Positions 7,222-16,822 of a stretch of 49,694 nt of DNA are shown here, piece after piece; position 1 is the first letter of the stretch; the number at the start of each line of letters is the position of its first letter. This DNA comes from Thermodesulfobacteriota bacterium (lineage in GTDB: Bacteria; Desulfobacterota; Thermodesulfobacteria; Thermodesulfobacteriales; Thermodesulfobacteriaceae): positions 1 to 49,694 of the forward strand of contig JAUQQL010000006.1 in the NCBI GenBank assembly GCA_030578315.1, read 5' to 3'. Made by a program: the position numbers and the translations under genes. The notes below the pieces were generated by a model that had not been told where the DNA came from, made no database searches, and saw only the letters and a list, made by a program, of their open reading frames with translations.

Positions 7222-8376
7222 TTAAACCTCTTCGTATGCTATTTCCAAAACTTCTTTTATATTTTCTTGTGTAATTTCTTTATGAACTCCGTAAAGTTTA
7301 TAAATGAAATAAGCTTGTTGAGCTAAAAAATTTAGATCTTCAGGTTTTATGGATAATTCTTTTAAGGATAAAAGGAGACCAAGTTCTTTTAACCAACTTA
7401 TAAAACGCTCAATACCTCTTTTGGGGTCTTTGGTTTTAAAAACTCTTTCAAAAAATCTTTTTACCATCGAAGTGTTAGAATATTTTTTTAGCCAGGCTCT
7501 AGTTAAGATAGCCAGTCCTAAACCATGAGGAATTCCAAAAACTCCGCTTAAGGTATGTTCTATGGCATGAATTTTGAATTTACAAACTCCTACTCCTGCT
7601 CTTAAAAGACCACATAGAGCCAAACTTGATGCCCACATTAGGTTAGCTCTAGCTGAATAATTTTCTGGCTCTTTTACTGCTACTTTAGACCATTTTATAA
7701 TGTTTTTCATAAGCGCAACCATAAAATCCTCGGTCAAATTTTCTTCTTTATTTTCTCTGTGAAGGAAGGTTTCCAGAACATGAGAGAAAGCATCAAAACT
7801 TGCATAAGCTGTATAGTCTGAAGGTAAACTAAAAGTTAAAGTAGGGTCTAAAAAGCTTATCCGTGGATATAAAACACTTCCTCTTAAACTTAATTTAAGT
7901 TTTTTTTCGTAATTAGTAATTACACAAACTTCATTAAGTTCGGAGCCCGTTCCTGAAACTGTAGGAACCGCAATTAAGGGTAAAGCTCTTTCGGGAACCA
8001 GTCTTTTTTCAAAAAGTTTCCAAAAATCTTCTTTATAAAACACTCCACAAGCTATAGCTTTTCCAGCATCTATAACACTTCCCCCTCCTACAGCCAGAAT
8101 TACTTCTACTTGTTCCTTTTGAACTAAATTTACTCCCTCCAAAACCTGGCTTAAAGTAGGACTAGGTTTGATTCCTCCTAATTCAACCAATTTAGTGTCT
8201 TTTTCGTTTTTAAAAAGGTCTAAAATTTTCTGATAAAGACCTGTTTGTTTTATGGAATTTCTTCCATAAATAAACAAAATCTTTTTTCCATATCTTAAAG
8301 TTTCTTCAGGTAGTTTGGCTAAAATATTTTTTCCAAAAATGATCTTTGTAGGAATTTGCCAAATAAAATTTTTCAT
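7222..8376 (-). CDS. iron-containing (group III) alcohol dehydrogenase
   Basis: 384-residue Fe-ADH-family NAD(P)H-dependent oxidoreductase, close to the BdhA/YqhD/lactaldehyde-type branch judging by its N-terminus (NFIWQIPTKIIFGKN). Visible motifs: nucleotide loop GGGSVIDAGKA, the segment AVPTVSGTGSE, and metal-binding histidines in FDAFSHVLETFL and GIPHGLGLAIL. Substrate cannot be read from sequence; butanol- or aldehyde-type activities are common for this branch. It is single, with a ~105-bp divergent intergenic space shared with the small cytochrome gene. Confidence 0.92.
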   Translation of the reverse strand: MKNFIWQIPTKIIFGKNILAKLPEETLRYGKKILFIYGRNSIKQTGLYQKILDLFKNEKDTKLVELGGIKPSPTLSQVLEGVNLVQKEQVEVILAVGGGSVIDAGKAIACGVFYKEDFWKLFEKRLVPERALPLIAVPTVSGTGSELNEVCVITNYEKKLKLSLRGSVLYPRISFLDPTLTFSLPSDYTAYASFDAFSHVLETFLHRENKEENLTEDFMVALMKNIIKWSKVAVKEPENYSARANLMWASSLALCGLLRAGVGVCKFKIHAIEHTLSGVFGIPHGLGLAILTRAWLKKYSNTSMVKRFFERVFKTKDPKRGIERFISWLKELGLLLSLKELSIKPEDLNFLAQQAYFIYKLYGVHKEITQENIKEVLEIAYEEV

Positions 8377-8481
8377 AACTTAATCTTGTTTTTTTAAGAT
8401 GACTTTTTATAATTTCATAAAGTTTAACTTTGATTTATAAATTTTGTAGACTTTCAAAAATAAAATAGAAAAGGTGTAACT

Positions 8482-8766
8482 GTGAATTTTAAGTTTTGGA
8501 GTTTTCCTATTTTTACTATCTTGCTTTTAGGAGGTATAATTTGGGTAGCTCTTAATGACTTAAACTTTTATGCAGACGCTAACTTTAAGTGTTTAAAATG
8601 TCATAAAGGTTTTCAAAGTTTAGAAAATATTGTTAAAGAAAAGGGTATTACTAAAGATGAGGAATTGAGAAATTTAATAAGAAAGGGACCCAAAGCAGGT
8701 CTTCATACTACCTCTTCCGAAGAGGATTTGGAAAAGGCTATTAAGTACTTGCAATTAAAAAAATAA
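8482..8766 (+). CDS. small membrane-anchored monohaem cytochrome c-like protein
   Basis: 94 residues starting at GTG, with AAGGTG about 6 bases upstream. One N-terminal transmembrane helix (residues ~8-24), then a periplasmic part with a single haem attachment motif CLKCH at about 38-42. No Met follows the motif; the only other His is in AGLHTT near residue 74, so a bis-His haem is possible. The C-terminal half is helical and charged. It resembles small anchored cytochromes of anaerobic respiratory chains, but I do not recognise a specific family. It sits 8 bp upstream of rnr. Confidence 0.75.
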   Translation: MNFKFWSFPIFTILLLGGIIWVALNDLNFYADANFKCLKCHKGFQSLENIVKEKGITKDEELRNLIRKGPKAGLHTTSSEEDLEKAIKYLQLKK

Positions 8767-8774
8767 AATTTTAG

Positions 8775-10898
8775 ATGTTATTAAATAGTGAAAATCTAGA
8801 CGAAACTCATTTAAAAGAACATATTTTTTCTCTTTTTAAAAAATTTAAAAAACCTCTTTTACTTAAAGAAATTTATCATCTTTTGAATGTTCCTTCTTTT
8901 GCTAGACCTTTGATTAGAAAACTGATTTATCAGCTCGTAGAAGAACAAAAGTTAGTAAGTTTAAAAAAAAGAAAATTTTTTCTTCCTAAAGAGGAGGAAG
9001 TTTACAAAGGCAGACTTAGGGTACATCCAGGGAAATTCGGTTTTGTTGAAACTGAAGAAGGTAAAACCATATTCATACCTTCTAGAAAAATGAAAAAAGC
9101 TATAGACGGCGATATAGTTTTGGTAAAAATTTATAAAACCACTTCCAAAGGTCCAGAAGGAACTATTATTAAAGTATTGAAACGAAAACGTAGAAATATT
9201 GTAGGATATTTAGTTAAAAGAAAAAAGTTTCATTTTGTTGAACCTGATGACCCTAAGTTTCCTTTTGAAATTTATATTCCTAAAAAAAGAAAACACAAAG
9301 CTAAAATTGGAAACTTAGTAGTGGCGAAAATTGTTGAACCAAATTCAGAGTTTGGGCTTCCGATAGGAGAAATAATAAAAGACTTAGGAGATCCTAATTT
9401 TCTTGAACCCCACTGTTGGGCTGTTATTTATAAAATGGAATTACCTCACGAGTTTGGTCAAAAGGTTGAAAAAGAGTTAGCTTATTTACCTGATAAAGTT
9501 TTGAGCAAGGATAGAAAAGGAAGAAAGGACTTAACTCAAATTCCTTTCATTACCATAGACGGAGAAAATGCTCGAGACTTCGACGATGCTATATGTGTCA
9601 GAAAAAATAGTAAAGGATTTAAACTCTGGGTAGCTATTGCTGATGTTTCTTACTATGTGACTAAAAATTCTAATTTGGACAGAGAAGCTTACTTAAGAGG
9701 AACAAGTGTTTATTTTCCTAACATGGTTATTCCAATGTTTCCTGAAAAACTTTCTAACCATCTTTGCAGTTTAAATCCTTTGGTTGAAAGATTGGCCATG
9801 GTAGTAGAGATGGATTTTAATAATTCTGGAGAACTAGTGGATCGTAAGTTTTACGAAGCAGTTATAAAGTCTAATGCACGTCTTACTTACACTGAAGTAA
9901 AAAGAATGTTTGTGGACAAAGACAAAGAAATTCTTGAAAAATATAGATTTTTAATTCCTATGTTAGAAGAAGCTTTGGAACTTGCCAATCTTTTAAGAGC
10001 AAAACGTTTAAACAGAGGAAGTCTAGATTTTGACCTTCCTGAAGCTGAAGTTATTGTTAGCAAAGGAGAAATAGAAAGCATTATAAAAAGAGAAAGAAAC
10101 ATAGCTCATATGCTTATTGAAGATTTTATGATTGCAGCTAACGAAGCTGTAGCTGAGTACTTGACTGAAAGAGGCTATCCCTTTCTTTACAGAGTTCATG
10201 AAGAGCCTGATTTCAATAAATTAAAAGAACTACTGGAAATATTATCAAGTTTAGGCATGGAAATGGAGTTACCTCAAGAAGTTTCTCCGCAGGTGTATCA
10301 GGAGATGATTTTTAAGTTTAAAGATACTCCTTCAGCTTATCTTTTTAACACCCTTCTTTTAAGATCTTTAAAACAGGCTAAATACTCCCCCCACAATGTA
10401 GGTCACTTTGGACTTGCTTCTACTTGCTATTGTCACTTTACATCTCCTATTAGGAGATATCCAGATCTGATAGTTCATCGAGTTCTTAAAAGTGCTTTAA
10501 AAAATAAAAAATTTCCTTACACAGAAGAAGAACTAGAAATTATGGGTAAGTATCTTTCCGAAAGGGAAAGACAAGCTGAAGAAGCAGAAAGAGAAATTTT
10601 GAAAAGATTTCAAGCTCTTTTTATGAGAGATAAAGTAGGGCAAGTATTTTCTGGGATCATTACAGGTATTACAGCTTTTGGATTCTTTGTAGATCTTGAA
10701 GAGTATCTAGTAAGTGGAATAGTAAAATTGGCAGACCTTTTAGACGACTACTATGTATTAGATAAACAAGGTATTAGGTTGATTGGAAAAAAAACTGGAA
10801 AAATTTTCCAAATTGGTCAAAAAGTAAAAGTAAAAGTAAAAGAAATAGATTTGAAATATGCTTATGTAAATTTTATTCTTATGGATGTTAAAAACTAA
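8775..10898 (+). CDS. rnr: ribonuclease R (3'-5' exoribonuclease)
   Basis: Processive exoribonuclease degrading structured RNA, used in rRNA/mRNA quality control and often with tmRNA-SmpB. 707 residues, in the usual range. Domains: N-terminal winged-helix and cold-shock domains (~1-230), RNB catalytic domain (~250-585) with the metal-binding motif DGENARDFDDAI and the later HFTSPIRRYPDL segment, and a C-terminal S1 domain (~635-705). The ATG is 8 bp after the cytochrome stop; no strong Shine-Dalgarno is evident. It ends with a 1-bp gap before the convergent nikR stop. Confidence 0.96.
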   Translation: MLLNSENLDETHLKEHIFSLFKKFKKPLLLKEIYHLLNVPSFARPLIRKLIYQLVEEQKLVSLKKRKFFLPKEEEVYKGRLRVHPGKFGFVETEEGKTIFIPSRKMKKAIDGDIVLVKIYKTTSKGPEGTIIKVLKRKRRNIVGYLVKRKKFHFVEPDDPKFPFEIYIPKKRKHKAKIGNLVVAKIVEPNSEFGLPIGEIIKDLGDPNFLEPHCWAVIYKMELPHEFGQKVEKELAYLPDKVLSKDRKGRKDLTQIPFITIDGENARDFDDAICVRKNSKGFKLWVAIADVSYYVTKNSNLDREAYLRGTSVYFPNMVIPMFPEKLSNHLCSLNPLVERLAMVVEMDFNNSGELVDRKFYEAVIKSNARLTYTEVKRMFVDKDKEILEKYRFLIPMLEEALELANLLRAKRLNRGSLDFDLPEAEVIVSKGEIESIIKRERNIAHMLIEDFMIAANEAVAEYLTERGYPFLYRVHEEPDFNKLKELLEILSSLGMEMELPQEVSPQVYQEMIFKFKDTPSAYLFNTLLLRSLKQAKYSPHNVGHFGLASTCYCHFTSPIRRYPDLIVHRVLKSALKNKKFPYTEEELEIMGKYLSERERQAEEAEREILKRFQALFMRDKVGQVFSGIITGITAFGFFVDLEEYLVSGIVKLADLLDDYYVLDKQGIRLIGKKTGKIFQIGQKVKVKVKEIDLKYAYVNFILMDVKN

Positions 10899-10899
10899 T

Positions 10900-11322
10900 T
10901 TAGGTAGGAATGCTTTTTCCAAGAGTTGTTAGGGCTAAGTTAACATGTAAAACCCCTTTCAAAGCTTGGATTTTGTCTGCAAGTTCTTTAATCTCGTTAG
11001 CCTTTCCTCTTACTAAAACCACTTCTAAACATCTCTCATGATCTACATGAAGATGTTGAGCGGTTATTATTTTATCGTAATGGTCATGTTGAAGCTCTAT
11101 TAATCGGTCTGTAAGTTCCCTTTTGTGATGGTCGTATAAATAAGTAATAACCCCTACTACTTCTTCTTTAGATTCCTTCCACTCTTCTTCTACTAACTTT
11201 TGTCTTATCAAATCCCTTATAGCTTCGGAACGGTTTGCATAGTGTTTTTTGTCTATATAATCGTCAAAAGCTTTAAGAAGTTCTTTAGGAATAGATACTC
11301 CAAAACGAGCTAATTCATCCAT
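10900..11322 (-). CDS. nikR: nickel-responsive transcriptional regulator NikR
   Basis: 140-residue ribbon-helix-helix repressor with C-terminal ACT-like nickel-binding domain. Residues 1-45 form the RHH DNA-binding part (ELARFGVSIPKELL...NRSEAIRDLIR). High-affinity Ni ligands are visible with family spacing: His79, His90, His92 and Cys98. It controls nickel uptake and Ni-enzyme genes in other bacteria. Here the obvious nickel enzyme is CooS about 8.5 kb away. No nickel transporter is in the window, so the regulon is unknown. A 13-bp palindrome 40-52 bp upstream may be its own operator. Confidence 0.95.
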   Translation of the reverse strand: MDELARFGVSIPKELLKAFDDYIDKKHYANRSEAIRDLIRQKLVEEEWKESKEEVVGVITYLYDHHKRELTDRLIELQHDHYDKIITAQHLHVDHERCLEVVLVRGKANEIKELADKIQALKGVLHVNLALTTLGKSIPT

Positions 11323-11361
11323 AATAAATGCTCCTTTTTAAAATTTTTTTCAGTTTAATAA

Positions 11362-11374
11362 TAACAAGTTGTTA
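11362..11374. promoter_or_regulatory. 13-bp palindrome upstream of nikR, possible autoregulatory site
   Basis: TAACAA-G-TTGTTA is a perfect odd-centred palindrome 40 bases before the nikR start codon, in a 85-bp space between nikR and the porin gene. It is shorter than the classical two-half-site NikR operator, so binding by NikR is only a suggestion. Confidence 0.35.
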
Positions 11375-11407
11375 AAATTTGTAAAGAGGTATTTCTTTTA
11401 ATTATTT

Positions 11408-13108
11408 TTAAAACATAACTTCTAAAGATCCGTATAAATTCCACATAGTCTCTAAAGGAACATACATGGTCATAGCTTTCATCAAGAGATTAGGATCTCC
11501 ACTTCTAACCCACCTTTTAAGGTCGCTAATTTTTTTGGGAGTTTCAAGCCAGTTAGCACTTCCATAGTATTCAAACCAGTAATACTGAAAACCCAATCTC
11601 CAAAGAACTCTAGCATTTTTTATGTATTTCTTTTCAACAGACATATCCTGTTGCCAGTAAATTTCAGTTACATGTCCTCTGGTAGAAAGTTTATTTAAGT
11701 AAGGGTCTTCTGTTCCTACATGAAAGGGTATCCACCATTTAGAGCCGTAATTATATTCTAGACCGATTTTAGCTCCAGAAATAAGACTTAGAGGGATTCT
11801 TATTCCAGCATAGAATGCCCATCCAACTCTGGTGTCCATACTTTTTTTAATTTCCCTAGGATCTATAGACATCCCTGTAAGTAAAGAATAATAAAGTTTT
11901 AAATTATATGGAACTTTATCAATAAAAACAGGTAGTTCTATCTTTCCTATACCTTTGGGGTCAGCAGCACTTATACCTAAAGAAAGAAAATAATCTAAAT
12001 CTTCAAAACTTAATAACTTGGTACTGCTTTGAGACCATACTAAACCTGCTTCGTAAATATCTCCTAAATTGTATTTAGTAGGAAGATAAGTTAACATGTA
12101 GCTTCCAAAGGTGGGATTAAAAAAGTAAAGTTCTCCTGAAGGAAAGTCCATTACCTCATTTGCTTTAAAAATTTGGAATCCGAGATATTTATTATTATCC
12201 TCGTAAATATCCCAGACGAATCCATAAAAATCTATATCGTCCTTGGCTCGATCAATAGGAGTTTTAAATCCACTTTCAAAACCTCTACCGTAACAAAATT
12301 TAATTCTTCCCCGTCCATAATCGTATCCTAAAGTTCCTCCATCAAATGGTACATCTATATTAATTCCAAGAGGAGAACCATCTTTTTCTTTTCTACCTTC
12401 GCGAAACTGTTGAGGAACTCCGTGAGTAGTTGGTCTTCTACCAAGAGAAAGCCAAATTGGAAGACCTCCAATGTTAGTCCAGTTAAAGTAAGCTCTATCT
12501 ACATAAAGAACAGAATCTGAAGGTCTAACTCCGTAAGTAAAGTTATTTTTCATAGGAAAAAAAATGCCCGGTGAAACGAAATCGTCTCCCATACCCCACA
12601 TTTTGTAATAGGCTAATCTCACTTTTATATTGATATTTTCCGTAGGAGTAATCATTATATTTACTCTCATACGATTTGTCCATAAAGAATCATTTTCCTC
12701 GGTATGTGAACGGGTCTTGGCTACATAGGGAGAAACATTTAAAAAATTACCAAACATATCTGTTAATTGTCCTCCATACATTTGAGCTATGTTAGGAAGT
12801 ATACCAATCATAAAGGCATTGCTTTTTACCTTAGCTCTGGTTGAGTCTAACCTTGTTTTTATGTCTCCTGAAATTTTAAACTTTTCTATGTTTTCTTTAA
12901 GATTTTCTACCCGACCTTTAACCTCAAGAACTTCTTCTTTTTGAAACTTTTGGTTAGATTTTAGTTCCTTTAATTCTGCTTTCAAGTTTTCTAATTCTTT
13001 AGTTAAAATTTCTATTTTTTTTAAAAGTTCTTCTTCGCTCACAGCTAAACTCTGAGAAGAAATAAGACTTGATACAGCCAAAGTTATCAAAAATGCTCTA
13101 ACCCTCAT
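11408..13108 (-). CDS. outer-membrane porin-like protein with N-terminal coiled coil (DUF3373-like)
   Basis: 566 residues. A signal peptide (~1-22, ending near SLAVS) is followed by a strongly heptad-patterned coiled coil (~24-75, ELLKKIEILTKELENLKAEL...), then a long region of alternating aromatic/hydrophobic beta-strands ending in LEVMF, a C-terminal aromatic typical of BamA-targeted outer-membrane barrels. The overall plan matches the DUF3373 putative porins of anaerobic Desulfobacterota-type bacteria. The coiled coil would span the periplasm, perhaps trimerising or tethering the barrel to the wall. SD AGGAGG precedes the ATG. It lies downstream of trpD in the recA-eno-trpD strand but probably has its own promoter. 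Substrate unknown. Confidence 0.78.
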   Translation of the reverse strand: MRVRAFLITLAVSSLISSQSLAVSEEELLKKIEILTKELENLKAELKELKSNQKFQKEEVLEVKGRVENLKENIEKFKISGDIKTRLDSTRAKVKSNAFMIGILPNIAQMYGGQLTDMFGNFLNVSPYVAKTRSHTEENDSLWTNRMRVNIMITPTENINIKVRLAYYKMWGMGDDFVSPGIFFPMKNNFTYGVRPSDSVLYVDRAYFNWTNIGGLPIWLSLGRRPTTHGVPQQFREGRKEKDGSPLGINIDVPFDGGTLGYDYGRGRIKFCYGRGFESGFKTPIDRAKDDIDFYGFVWDIYEDNNKYLGFQIFKANEVMDFPSGELYFFNPTFGSYMLTYLPTKYNLGDIYEAGLVWSQSSTKLLSFEDLDYFLSLGISAADPKGIGKIELPVFIDKVPYNLKLYYSLLTGMSIDPREIKKSMDTRVGWAFYAGIRIPLSLISGAKIGLEYNYGSKWWIPFHVGTEDPYLNKLSTRGHVTEIYWQQDMSVEKKYIKNARVLWRLGFQYYWFEYYGSANWLETPKKISDLKRWVRSGDPNLLMKAMTMYVPLETMWNLYGSLEVMF

Positions 13109-13152
13109 TTTGTACCTCCTACAATTTTTGATTTATTTTAAAAATCAGATAT

Positions 13153-14190
13153 TTAATGAGTCAAAGTTTTATAATAACTTTTAATTTCTAAATACTTTTG
13201 CCAGGCCTTTCCAGAAGCAATAAGTTGTTTAGCTTTTTTAATGCCTCCTTTAAAGTCTATAGCTTTTTCACACAAATATAAAGCTCCTCCTAAGTTCATG
13301 AGAAGCATATCCATTATAGGACCCGTAAGTTCTCCCTTTAAAAGAGCTTCTAAAGTTTTTACATTTTCTTCCGGGGTTCCTCCTTGAAGCTTCTCAGGTT
13401 CTTCGCATAATTCAAAGCCAAAGTCTTCAGGGTCTATATAGTAAGTAGTGATCTTGCCCTCCCTTAATTCGGTAACTTTAGTTGAACCTGTAACTGTAAT
13501 TTCGTCGTAACCTTCTTCGCCGAAAACTACTAAGGCTCTTTTGATAGCTAAATCGTCAAGTACATAAGCTATCTTTTCTGTAAGGAGAAAGTCATAAACT
13601 CCCAGAAGTTGATATTTAGGTTTTGCAGGATTTAAAAGAGGTCCAAGAGTGTTAAAAATAGTTCTTCCTATTTTTTTTCTAATATGAGCCACTTTTTTAA
13701 AAGCTGGATGATAAAGTGGAGCAAAGAGAAAAACAAATTTAACTTCTTTTAAAGCTTTAGCTAAAACCTCGGGGGCTAAATCCAGAGAAATTCCTAAAGA
13801 TTCTATTAAATCTGCACTTCCACATCTACTTGAAATAGCTCTATTTCCATGTTTGACTACATAAATGTCTTCTTCCGAAGCTAAGGCTATAGCAACTGCG
13901 GTTGAAAAGTTAAAGGTGTGTTTTTGATCTCCTCCTGTACCACAGGTATCTACAACAATAGCTGAATCTGGAAGCTCGTAAGGAAAGGGTACCATAACTT
14001 CTCTATAAGCTAAAACTGCACCTACTATTTCCTGCCAACTTTCTCCTTTTTCTCTTAAGGCTATCAAAAATCTTTCTAACTCCTCTTCATCGCATTCTTC
14101 TGTAGCTATTTTTTTAAAAACTTCATAGGCCTCATCTTTGCTCAGATGTTTCTTTTCTTTTACCTTAACATAAGCTGTTTTTAAGTCCAT
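13153..14190 (-). CDS. trpD: anthranilate phosphoribosyltransferase
   Basis: Transfers the phosphoribosyl group of PRPP to anthranilate (tryptophan synthesis, step 2). 345 residues, standard length. The N-terminal helical domain is followed by the glycine-rich PRPP loop GTGGDQKHTFNFSTA, the anthranilate-side segment VKHGNRAISS with Arg, and the hinge region. It is an isolated trp gene; no other trp genes are nearby. The upstream pmbA stop is 7 bp away, so it is part of the recA-to-trpD transcription unit. A TrpD-like paralogue of unknown substrate is a minor alternative, but motifs look canonical. Confidence 0.93.
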   Translation of the reverse strand: MDLKTAYVKVKEKKHLSKDEAYEVFKKIATEECDEEELERFLIALREKGESWQEIVGAVLAYREVMVPFPYELPDSAIVVDTCGTGGDQKHTFNFSTAVAIALASEEDIYVVKHGNRAISSRCGSADLIESLGISLDLAPEVLAKALKEVKFVFLFAPLYHPAFKKVAHIRKKIGRTIFNTLGPLLNPAKPKYQLLGVYDFLLTEKIAYVLDDLAIKRALVVFGEEGYDEITVTGSTKVTELREGKITTYYIDPEDFGFELCEEPEKLQGGTPEENVKTLEALLKGELTGPIMDMLLMNLGGALYLCEKAIDFKGGIKKAKQLIASGKAWQKYLEIKSYYKTLTH

Positions 14191-14197
14191 AATAGTT

Positions 14198-15541
14198 CTA
14201 ACCTCCTAAGTCTAACTTTTCTATCAATAAGGTTGGTGAACCTATGTTTCCGTAAAATTTTAAATCACTTCCTACTTCTATTACTTTTAAAAACAATTCA
14301 AAAAGATTGCTTGATAAGGCTAGCTCGCAAAAATATTCTCTAGGTTCGCCTTCTTTATAATAAATTCCTGAAACTCCAATAGAAAAATCTCCTGAAATAG
14401 GGTTTATAGTATGAGTTCCCAAGGTTTCTAGTACTTCAAAAATTTCCCTTTCTCTTTTTAAAAGATCTTCTGGCTTTAAATTACCGCTTTTTAAATAAAA
14501 ATTGGTAGGAGATATTTTGGGCAAACTTCCTAAAGAGTCTCTTCTTGCATTTCCCGTAACTACCATGTTCAATCCCTTTTCTTTAGCCTTTTCCTTCCAA
14601 TAAGTATTAAAGAGAAACTGTTTAACTATTCCGTTTTCTACTAATACTTTTTTATTTTGTGGAGCCCCCTCGTCATCAAAAGGTCTACTTTCAACTAAAG
14701 AAAAGGTTAATCCATCATCATAAAGTGTAATATTTTCAGAAAAAGTCTTTTTTCCTAATTTGTCTTTAAGAAACGACCTTCCTTTTAAAACTTCGTCTCC
14801 CAAGAAAGAAAAACTCAAAACTTCTAAAAAGTTTACCACTACAAATGGTGGAAGAAGAACCGGAACTTTTAAACTTTTGCCCTTTTTGGTTTTACTTAAA
14901 GCTAAAGCCTTTTTACAAGCAAGGTCGGTTCTGTCAAAAATTTCTAACTTATTTAAATCTGTAGCTAAATTCCACTCAAAGCTGCTGGCACTTTTTTCTT
15001 TACTTTCTGCTACAACTGAAATACTGAAGTAGTAAAATGGACCTTCCCAAGTAAGTTCGCTGTCTTTAGTAATAAAAATATACTTAGCCCAGGTTTCTTC
15101 AAAACTACATTTTTCTACTCGTGAAATAGAGGGATGAAAGTTTAAAACTCTTCTTTCAACTTCTTCAAGTAAACTTATACTTTCAGAAAGAGCTAATTTT
15201 TTACAAGAAACGACTTCTACTTTGGGGTAGCTCCAATTTTTTTCAGGAACCTTACTTGAGACTCCATATAAAGAAAGTTCTTTAGCTTTTTGATAAGCAT
15301 TTTTAATAGCCTCGATTTCTGAAGATGTAGTAAAAGCAAAACCGCATCTACCCTTATGATCAATATATCTAACAGCTAAACCAAATTCTTTAAAATTTTC
15401 CTTTTTAAAAAGTTTGTGATCTCTTTTTTCTACACTGTATCCCTCTTCGATCTCTATCCAAAATTCCAAGTAATTTCTTTCAGATTCAACAAGAGTTTTT
15501 AAAAAATTTAAAATCTTTTCCTCAAAAAGTATTTCAGACAT
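14198..15541 (-). CDS. pmbA: TldD/PmbA family protein, TldE (PmbA)-type
   Basis: 447 residues, the size of PmbA/TldE, the inactive-looking partner of the TldD metalloprotease that matures peptides and degrades unfolded peptides. The TldD metal motif HExxxH is absent, whereas PmbA-type segments such as PFDDEGAPQNKKVLVENG and VTGNARRDS are present. A tldD gene is not in this window. It overlaps nothing; the stop of eno is directly adjacent (15542), so expression is coupled to eno. Confidence is high for the family and moderate for TldE versus other paralogues. Confidence 0.85.
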   Translation of the reverse strand: MSEILFEEKILNFLKTLVESERNYLEFWIEIEEGYSVEKRDHKLFKKENFKEFGLAVRYIDHKGRCGFAFTTSSEIEAIKNAYQKAKELSLYGVSSKVPEKNWSYPKVEVVSCKKLALSESISLLEEVERRVLNFHPSISRVEKCSFEETWAKYIFITKDSELTWEGPFYYFSISVVAESKEKSASSFEWNLATDLNKLEIFDRTDLACKKALALSKTKKGKSLKVPVLLPPFVVVNFLEVLSFSFLGDEVLKGRSFLKDKLGKKTFSENITLYDDGLTFSLVESRPFDDEGAPQNKKVLVENGIVKQFLFNTYWKEKAKEKGLNMVVTGNARRDSLGSLPKISPTNFYLKSGNLKPEDLLKREREIFEVLETLGTHTINPISGDFSIGVSGIYYKEGEPREYFCELALSSNLFELFLKVIEVGSDLKFYGNIGSPTLLIEKLDLGG

Positions 15542-16822
15542 TTAAAGATTTTTCAAAATAGTTTTTCCTGCAAAAATAGCACTAGCTCCAAGAATTTCTT
15601 CTATTCTTAAAAGTTGATTAAATTTAGAAGTTCTTTCACTTCTAGCAGGTGCCCCAGTTTTAATTTGACCTGCATTCATAGCTACACAAAAATCTGAAAT
15701 AAAGGTATCTTCTGTTTCTCCGGAACGATGTGAAATCATGCAACTCCATCCATACTGATATGCAAGTTCTACAGCAGAAATGGTTTCCGTTAGCGTTCCG
15801 ATTTGATTAAGTTTTATAAGTACAGCATTAGCCATCTTTTCTTCACAACCTTTTTTAATTCTTTTTGGATTAGTTACGAATATGTCATCTCCCACAATTT
15901 GAATTTTGTTACCCAACTTTTGAGTAATCATCTTAAATCCTTCTTCATCTTCTTCAGAAAAGGGATCTTCTATAGAAACAATAGGATAATTTTGAATAAG
16001 TTTTTCGTAATATTCACACAATTTTTCGGTAGTGAGACTTTGGTTTAAACCTTTTAGTTTATAAATTTTGTCTTCCCAAAGTTCAGAGGCTGCTACATCA
16101 ATAGCAAGGGCTATGTCTTCCAAAGGTTTATATCCTGTTTTTTCAATAGCTTTAAGTAAAAACTCTAAAACTTCTTCAGGAGACCTAATTTGTGGAGCAA
16201 ATCCTCCTTCGTCTCCAATTCCTACATTATAACCTTTTTCTTTTAATAAAGTTTTTAAAGTTTGATAAGTTTCTACTCCCATTCGCAAAGCCTCCTTAAA
16301 AGAGGAGGCTCCCCAGGGGACAATCATAAATTCCTGAAAATCTAATGGATTATCTGCATGCACCCCGCCGTTAATTACATTCATAAAAGGTACAGGTAAA
16401 ACCCTGGCTCTTAGTCCACCTAGGTACATAAAAAGAGGAATTCCTAATTCTTCTGCTGTAGCTCTAGCACAGGCTAAGGAAACTCCTAAAATAGCATTAG
16501 CTCCGAGTTTAGACTTATTTTCAGTTCCGTCTAGTTCACATAGCAATTGGTCAATTTCTGACTGACGAGAAGACTCTAGCCCTTCAAGTTGAGGGGCTAT
16601 AATTTCGTTTACATTAAAAACTGCTTTTTGAACACCTTTTCCTAAGTATCTTTTAGGGTCTTTATCTCTTATCTCTAAAGCTTCATGTTTACCTGTGGAG
16701 GCACCAGAGGGTATGGCAGCTCTTCCCCAAAAACCACTTTCTAATAAAACTTCCACCTCTATAGTTGGATTTCCACGAGAATCTAAAATTTCCCTAGCTT
16801 TGATTTGAGCAATTTTTCCCAT
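15542..16822 (-). CDS. eno: enolase
   Basis: Converts 2-phosphoglycerate to phosphoenolpyruvate; also a degradosome partner in some bacteria. 426 residues, the normal length. Signatures: [43 protein letters not shown], the Mg ligands Asp in [10 protein letters not shown], Glu/Asp in [10 protein letters not shown] and VGDDIFVTN, and [12 protein letters not shown]. The ATG has AGGAGGT at an ideal distance; this start lies inside the upstream kinase gene, overlapping it by 29 bp. The histidine normally seen in GGxHAxN is present as GGVHADN. Confidence 0.97.
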   Translation of the reverse strand: MGKIAQIKAREILDSRGNPTIEVEVLLESGFWGRAAIPSGASTGKHEALEIRDKDPKRYLGKGVQKAVFNVNEIIAPQLEGLESSRQSEIDQLLCELDGTENKSKLGANAILGVSLACARATAEELGIPLFMYLGGLRARVLPVPFMNVINGGVHADNPLDFQEFMIVPWGASSFKEALRMGVETYQTLKTLLKEKGYNVGIGDEGGFAPQIRSPEEVLEFLLKAIEKTGYKPLEDIALAIDVAASELWEDKIYKLKGLNQSLTTEKLCEYYEKLIQNYPIVSIEDPFSEEDEEGFKMITQKLGNKIQIVGDDIFVTNPKRIKKGCEEKMANAVLIKLNQIGTLTETISAVELAYQYGWSCMISHRSGETEDTFISDFCVAMNAGQIKTGAPARSERTSKFNQLLRIEEILGASAIFAGKTILKNL

